From contig JACTAT010000012.1 in assembly GCA_014526335.1 (NCBI GenBank), forward strand, positions 901,318-965,317: DNA of 64,000 bases, read 5' to 3'. Source of the stretch: Chrysaora quinquecirrha (lineage: Eukaryota; Cnidaria; Scyphozoa; Semaeostomeae; Pelagiidae). The notes beneath the pieces were generated by a model. It was not told the origin of the DNA. It saw nothing but the letters and a program-made list of their open reading frames with translations, and did not search any database. Made by a program: the position numbers and the translations under genes. Positions 58,149-64,000 of this stretch are shown here, one piece after another (positions within the stretch are counted from its first letter, which is position 1; every line of letters begins with the position of its first letter).

Positions 58149-58627
58149 ATTTTACAAGGGGGTTACAGCTTTGTTTAAAAATGCAATAAATACCGTCTTA
58201 GATCGTTTATTGGTGGTCCTACTTAAGATAATAAGGCTCCTCTTCTCATTTTAAACTAAGTAGAGCATAAGCAAGTGCAGAAAAGAATTTATTTTCCAAA
58301 AACTTTCATGAAAATGTGTCAATTTTGTATGGAGTTACCCCCTGGCTAAAAAACCTTGGACGTGCTATAACTCGGGTCACGTACGTGATAGAGGTGCAAA
58401 TGTAATACCTAACGTACTCAGTAGAACGAGATCTATCGAATGAGCTATAAATCAATATTCTATTGCGTAAAAAATATTTTTTCATACTGGAAAGTGACGT
58501 CATCGATCACGTGACAATGAGCTATTTTTAGAAAAGGTACAGTCGCTCAAAATATTAACAAGACATCATACTTTCACAATCAAGTGAGAAAAGAAACATC
58601 GGAAAAGTTGCTAGGATGCTGTAAGAA
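58149..58627 (-). repeat. right terminal inverted repeat
   Basis: Inverted copy of 52,910-53,388. Minus-strand transcription of the element gene would start near its inner edge. Confidence 0.9.
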
Positions 58628-58960
58628 ATAGCAAACAGGTCTAAGTTAAAGGTTGTATAGTGGAATTCATCACTTTTTAATTTTGAGACTTTGTGGCAAC
58701 CAATATTTTGGAAGAGACCTGCCTAATTAAAATTCAAATTCATATTGCATTCATTTAAAAAAACCTTAGAAATTAATAGACTGTCTCTCTCTGATAACCG
58801 TATGTAGGTTTTTTATTATAACGTTCTTTGTTTGTGAGTATTTTGATTACTTTTTGCACAGTATCTTTGATATAAATACAAAAGCAACAAGATACAAAAA
58901 CAAGGCCAGAGTCCACAAGAAACGATTCAGATGTCTTCCTCTCTCAATATCTCGCAAGCG

Positions 58961-59766
58961 CAGGGCCTCCGACGAAGGGGGGCCGGGGGCCTTGGCCCCC
59001 CCACTCTTTTGCGAAGTATGCCTTTATGAAATTTGTTTCGAACTGTTTTAATGCCTTAGACTAGTATCACAGAGTAAAGGAGAGGAGTGAAGGGGGGGGT
59101 GATGGCGTACTCAGGGTATTGTTTAGTAGGGCTGTGAAATTTCTAACAACCTCAAGTATTTTGTTTTACTTTACCCTTTGTTGAGAGAATAGTATAGTAT
59201 TTAGTTATGGAAGTGCCTATCACACTTTGTGACAAGTGTTACAGACTTCATTTTTCATGTTATTTGAGAATGTCATCATCGTCTTGAATTTCTTAAATTT
59301 GCATTTTATTTTGAGTAACTAAAACTGAAGCCAGCCATATTTTCAAGAAACAAAAATGTTAAGTCCAGTTAAAAAGACACATTTTGTTGTAGGGAAAAAT
59401 GATGTTTCGGTAAACGTAAACACAATTCATTCAAATTCAGCTCTTGCTGACTGTCATTTTCTGCTAATGGGTGGATATTTGGGGGCTGTATGTCTATTTG
59501 TGGTGTTTTTTATTATAGCGCACAAGGAGAATTTTCAGCATCCTAAGCCATTTTAAGGCCTCAAATATGACAAAATCTCGTAAGCTTGGGGCTCCGCCCC
59601 TGGATTCTGCCAGGGCTCTGCCCTGGACCCGCTGGGGCTTGCAGCGCCCCAGACCCCCAGCTGTTTAGGGCAATGACCTTACGGTCATTGCGTGCGACCC
59701 TACGTAATTGGTATTTTTTTATGAAAGTTTGGCCCCCCCACTTTTCAGATCCCGTCGGAGGCCCTG
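58961..59766. mobile_element. 806-bp MITE with CAGGGCCTCCGACG ends
   Basis: Left CAGGGCCTCCGACG and right CGTCGGAGGCCCTG, flanked by AAGCG at 58,956-58,960 and 59,767-59,771. Near the ends are GGGGGCC/GGCCCCCC tracts. At 59,586-59,690 lie several GC-rich hairpins (GGGGCTCCGCCCC; GGGGCTTGCAGCGCCCC; AATGACCTTACGGTCATT). CAGGG termini suggest a hAT-related non-autonomous element with a 5-bp duplication. Confidence 0.8.
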
Positions 59767-60014
59767 AAGCGGCAAAATATGGCAAAAAACGTTTTAACAC
59801 ATAGACTGACCATGCATGAGGTAACATTTTTATGCTGAAAGCGCAAACATTCTCTAACATTCCTGAGAGAAATTGAAAGCCGCCTGCAGCTAAGAGTTTT
59901 GTTGTAGCTTAGGCCAACGTCTCACCGTCGTACTAAATGGGCTAAAATTCGAATAAATGTAGTTTTACAATTGTTAAACTTGCCTAAAAATCAAAAGAAA
60001 AGCATAATTGGGCT

Positions 60015-63006
60015 TTGGCTGTGGCATCAGGAGGACAACAAAGTTGCAGTCCGTCATTAGAAGGGCTTAAACTGAAGATACCAATTAGTTATTTGAAAAA
60101 TGAGGATTCGACTCCATGGACACCTCTGAAAGAATCACTGCAGGTTTGTGAACCCAACTTGCCTAGCTTTGATATTATTCCAAATCGGCCTGCAGAGGCA
60201 AGACATTGGGGCAGAATTTCCCATGCAGAACTGATTGATCAAGTGTCCGGTGCTTATGAAGAAGTCATAAAGTTCAGGAGAAATTTGTTTAAGATTCCAT
60301 CAGGCAAAGCCGGGAAGGATTTCACTCAGGAGCTGGTCTTTTGGTTGAAACAATTCAATTCGAAAAATTCACAACTGAATTCTGTGGCTATCAAAGCATT
60401 CATGACTCTGCCATCCTTGATTCTACAAAAGCCATCAACACGTTCAAAAGCAAAAGAACACAGCGAAGCACTCAAAAGAAGGCTAGAATTATGGAAACAG
60501 GGTGATTTACAATTTTTGCTTAAGGAGGCAAAATTGATCCAAAGAAAACTAACTTCATCAAAAAAGCCACATTCAATTGAGGATGTCAGCAGAATATTCT
60601 CTAAGCTGGTTATGGAAGGAAATATATCTTCAGCAATGAGATTCGTGGATTCTGATACCAATAGTGGAGTTTTGCCCTTGAATGAGAAAGTCCTAAATGA
60701 TTTACAGCAAAAACACCCTGAAAGTAAAGCAGCAACACAGGGAACCCTATTATACGGGCCCATTGATAATGTGTCAGCTGCTACTTTTGCTTCTATTGAT
60801 GAAGAAACTATATTCAGAGCTGCTTCTAAAACAAAGGGCTCGGCTGGTCCATCTGCATTGGACGCAGAGCAATATCGAAGAATATTGTGTTCTAGACAAT
60901 TTGAGGCTGCAAGCAAAGAACTTCGCGTGGAGATAGCAATAATGACAAAAAACCTCTTGACTTTGAACTACCATTCAGATCTAGTAGAAGCTTTAACATC
61001 CTCACGTCTCATTCCTCTCAACAAGAATCCAGGAGTTCGCCCCATAGGGGTGGGAGAAGTATTAAGACGAATAGTTGGCAAAACAGTCTCATGGACCTTA
61101 AAATCAGAGATCAAAGAAGCTGCAGGACCACTACAGACCTGCGCAGGTCATGAAGCAGGTGCTGAAGCTGCCATCCATGCCTTACGTCAAATATACGAAA
61201 ATGAGGACTCAGATGCAGTTCTTTTAATTGATGCAAAAAATGCATTCAACTGCATGAATAGACAAGCAGCACTACATAATAGTTTTATCCTGTGTCCAGA
61301 GATAGCTACTTTTCTGCTGAACACGTATCGTCAAGGTGCTCGTCTCATCATAGCAGGAGGATCGGAGATAAAGTCAAGTGAAGGAACTACACAAGGTGAC
61401 CCCTTGGCCATGCCATGGTACTCATTAAACACTACAATCCTCATAAACTACCTAAGACACTGGACACCAAGTGTAAGGCAGGTATGGTTAGCTGACGATG
61501 CAGCTGCAAGTGGGTCGATCAAAGATTTATCCATTGGTATCACTCCCTGATAAAAGAAGGGGAAAAGCTTGGATATTATGTAAATGAGAAGAAATGCTGG
61601 CTTATTGTTAAATCTTCTGAGGTAGCAGCAAGGGCAAAGGAGGTATTTGGGGCGAGTGTGAATATAACAACAGAGGGGCAGCGTCACCTTGGGGCAGCTT
61701 TGGGGTCAAAGCAATTTAAAGATCAATATTGCAAAGCAAAAGTAGGAAAATGGTGCAAGGAGTTAGAAACCCTGAGAGAATTTGCAGAGTCTTATCCTCA
61801 AGCAGCCTATGCAGTTCTGACTAAAGGTTTCCTATCTAAGTTGACGTATTTCATGAGAACAATACCAGAGTTTGAAAGCTACCTTTATCCTTTCCAAGAA
61901 ATTCTATGGAACGACTTTGTACCAACATTGTTTGGGCAAACAGAACCCCTACCAGTCTACTTTGAGAGTGCTCTCTCCCTTCCACAGAAGGATGGTGGGA
62001 TAGCTATTCCTAACGTGATTGGCGAAGCTGAAGACCAATTCAAAGGATCAATGCTTATTACTGGGCTTCATGTCAATGCAATAGTTCAGCAAAAGTCTTC
62101 AATAATTGTAGCTACAGATAGTGACACACAACATGAAAGAAAGAAAGAGGTGATGAGACTTAAACGTGAAAAGATTGTAAAGAAGGTGGAATCAGCCATG
62201 AATCAATTACCTGATATGCATTCAGTCGCCTTCACGCAAGCACGAGATAAGGGAGCAAGTTCATGGTTATCAGCACTTCCATTGAAAAATCTGGTCTTCG
62301 ACCTTAACAAGCAGGATTTTAGAGATGCTCTTCGGATTAGATATAACTTGAGGCTACAAAACTTGCCAACGTGGTGCACATGTGGCCAGAAATTTTCCCT
62401 AGGTCATGCTCTATTGTGCAAAAAGGGTGGTTTTGTCTTATTACGTCACGACAACATAAGAGACATTTTGACTACCCTTTTAGACAGAGTGTGCCCCAAC
62501 GTAGAAGCTGAACCTCACCTCCTTCCAGTTGACAATGAACAGTTTCGGCTAAGATCTACCAACAGAAGTGAAAGTGCAAGATTGGACATTAAAGCTAGTA
62601 ATTTTTGGAGACAGGGTCAAGTAGCTTTCTTTGATGTGCGTGTCACACATGTAAACTCAACTACTAATTCAAACCAGAATACCAAAGAAGTGTTTGCCAG
62701 GCACGAACAGGAAAAGAAAAGAACATATTTACAAAGAATTACAGAAATAGAGCATGGTTCATTTACTCCATTGGTATTTGGAACCAATGGAGGGGCAGGG
62801 AAGGAATGTGAAACTTTCTTAAGGAAATCGCAAACAAAGAAAACTCACGGTACGAATCAACTTTAAGCTGGATCAGGACAAGACAATCAATTGAAATTGT
62901 TAAATCTGCAGTTATCTGTGTGAGAGGGTCGAGGGTGCCTTTTCGGCGAAATGAGAATAAAGAACTTACTGACTTTGACTATATGTTCACAGAGGCAAAG
63001 ATATGA
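60015..63006 (+). pseudogene. R2/NeSL/HERO-like LINE polyprotein with restriction-like endonuclease
   Basis: First frame (60,015-61,535): a poorly conserved N-terminus without visible zinc fingers, then RT with AASKTKGSAGPSALDAEQYR, RLIPLNKNPGVRPIGVGEVL, AVLLIDAKNAFNCMNRQAAL, EGTTQGDPLAMPWYSL and VRQVWLADDAAASG (catalytic ADD, about 61,494). A one-base frameshift at about 61,536 precedes YHSLIKEGEKLGYYVNEKKC. The second frame carries the thumb and CTCGQKFSLGHALLC (CCHC). RSESARLDIKASNFWRQGQV and AFFDVRV supply the acidic residues of a restriction-like endonuclease. After another frameshift (about 62,830), IVKSAVICVRGSR ends at 63,006. In R2-type elements the C-terminal nuclease nicks the target DNA. 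The upstream start is uncertain. Confidence 0.88.
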
Positions 63007-64000
63007 ATTGGGGTTTTATTAGAGGGGTTTGCTTTTAATTACTGGTCAGTTTAAAATTATTAAGGTTTAATGTTTTATCCAATTATATTTATTTACTTTT
63101 TATCTTTCCTTTTTTATGGATTTTTATATCTTAATACTCTATGGGACTTTGATTTTAATCTATTTATTTTATGAATGTAATTTAGGTTTTAAAAGAAAAG
63201 CATAATAAACCTAATACAGCCAGTCAAAAAACTTACCTACCCCAGATTTAGAGTGGAAACAGTAGTAAATAAATATCACCCTTCAATTTTACTGGGTCAA
63301 AAATTTCACGACACAGCTCGATTTCGCCTCGAAGCGCAATTCGAATTTTGCATCACACATCAGAAAACCGCATTTCATTGGTCGTTTCTCCTCCCGCGCT
63401 TCGCGCTCCCTGGTTTCTCCCGTTTCTCCCTACTGCGCAGGCGATTTCTACCTACTTCTACCTACGCATGTTAGCTTTGATTCTACCCACAATTCCCTAC
63501 AATTTTGAAAATATACCTACGTTTCTACCTACGTTCACGTGGCGGAAGACATTCAGCATTCCTACTGGTTGGGTAAAGAGGAGTAATATTCAAAACAATC
63601 CTTAAAATGGGTTATTTGGTCCCGTTTTTTAGAGAAAATCGCAAAATTTTCCACCAAACTGAAAAAACGTTGGGGAGGGGGGTGCTAGTCCCTAAGCCTT
63701 CAATAATTTCTACCCCTGCGTTGACACTTAATTGTAAAAGTAAATTTCAGGTTCAGGTTCAGGTGGTTTTTGAAGCTGTTGCCTTTGTATCGGCAGCCTC
63801 CTACAATTTCCAGAAATCTACCTACTTTTCTTTATTTATCCCGTAGGTTTTTTACATATTTTTATATTATTTGTCCATTTTTCAATTGTCGATTTTCTCT
63901 TTTCCACATTTTCAATAACATTTCCATTTCCTTTTTTCTTCCATTTTATCGTTTTCAAATAAGAACTTTCCCACTACGTGCTCGTTATTTTCTGTCGTAG
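63007..64000. other. no gene; LINE 3' flank
   Basis: AT-rich 3' UTR of the R2-like LINE to about 63,200, then CTACCTAC/TTTCTACC-rich sequence without a recognised feature. Confidence 0.4.

Larger units (their letters stand above)
52910..58627. mobile_element. large unclassified transposon with ~475-bp inverted repeats
   Basis: 52,910-53,388 and 58,149-58,627 are near-identical inverted copies (outer end TTCTTACAGCATCC). The only shared flank is AT on each side, so a 2-bp target duplication is likely but not certain. The interior holds a minus-strand gene of an unclassified family, now interrupted by three other elements. The element abuts the 5'-truncated LINE on the left. Confidence 0.8.

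Noticed and set aside
59561..59860. Pro/Gly-rich frames on both strands
   Set aside because: Produced by the GC-rich hairpins at the right end of the 806-bp MITE.

Overview
This 64 kb window reads as a gene-poor, transposon-saturated stretch of an AT-rich invertebrate genome. The mix of families points to a cnidarian, possibly an anthozoan: tyrosine-recombinase (DIRS-type) retroelements, BEL/Pao, an R2-like LINE with a restriction-like endonuclease, a THAP-transposase plus YqaJ-nuclease DNA transposon, several non-LTR lineages, MITEs, and large-TIR elements with unclassified genes. That assignment is inference. There is no bacterial-style gene organisation. Introns, splice sites and LINE tails show it is eukaryotic. 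Almost every reading frame is broken by stops, frameshifts or nested insertions, so most entries are pseudogenes.

Layout. 0-5 kb: gag remnant of a tyrosine-recombinase retroelement, a LINE 3' end with a (GAT)n tail, unknown short frames, and a Mutator-type transposase remnant. 5-10.7 kb: internally deleted hAT, then a DIRS-type element whose gag is interrupted by a LINE 3' fragment, then a second LINE fragment. 10.9-13.2 kb: minus-strand hAT-like transposase remnant. 13.8-15.9 kb: tRNA-derived SINE, a homeodomain exon with a splice donor, a LINE ORF1. 16.0-20.7 kb: a recognisable ISL2EU-like transposon with subterminal inverted repeats and two convergent genes (SAP-SWIM-YqaJ nuclease on plus, THAP-DDE transposase on minus). 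Its nuclease gene is cut by a 510-bp MITE with a 6-bp target duplication. 22.3-26.2 kb: a nearly complete gag/RT-RNaseH/tyrosine-recombinase retroelement. 26.3-27.4 kb: a TA-flanked MITE. 27.8-30.6 kb: BEL/Pao 3' half. 32.2-33.2 kb: a Mutator-type MITE with a 9-bp target duplication.

33.7-39.8 kb holds SGNH-esterase and zinc-knuckle fragments of LINE ORF1 proteins, a Ty3-type gag, and a ~400-bp direct duplication bracketing a LINE-like piece. 41.4-44.3 kb holds an intron-bearing DDE-integrase-like gene with SAP and Tudor-like domains, belonging to an uncharacterised family. 48.1-48.7 kb carries a pseudogene of mitochondrial DNA polymerase gamma, the only recognisable cellular gene relic apart from the homeodomain exon. 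49.6-52.9 kb is a minus-strand endonuclease/RT LINE.

52.9-58.6 kb is the most interesting unit. It is a ~5.7-kb element with ~475-bp inverted repeats and an unclassified minus-strand gene. That gene has been hit by three other elements, each with its own clean target duplication (TTAA, TA, AAGAT). 59.0-59.8 kb is a GC-ended MITE with a 5-bp duplication, and 60.0-63.0 kb is an R2-like LINE. Apart from the paired genes of the ISL2EU-like element and the retroelement gag/pol sets, the genes do not form a shared pathway; the window is a record of successive insertions.
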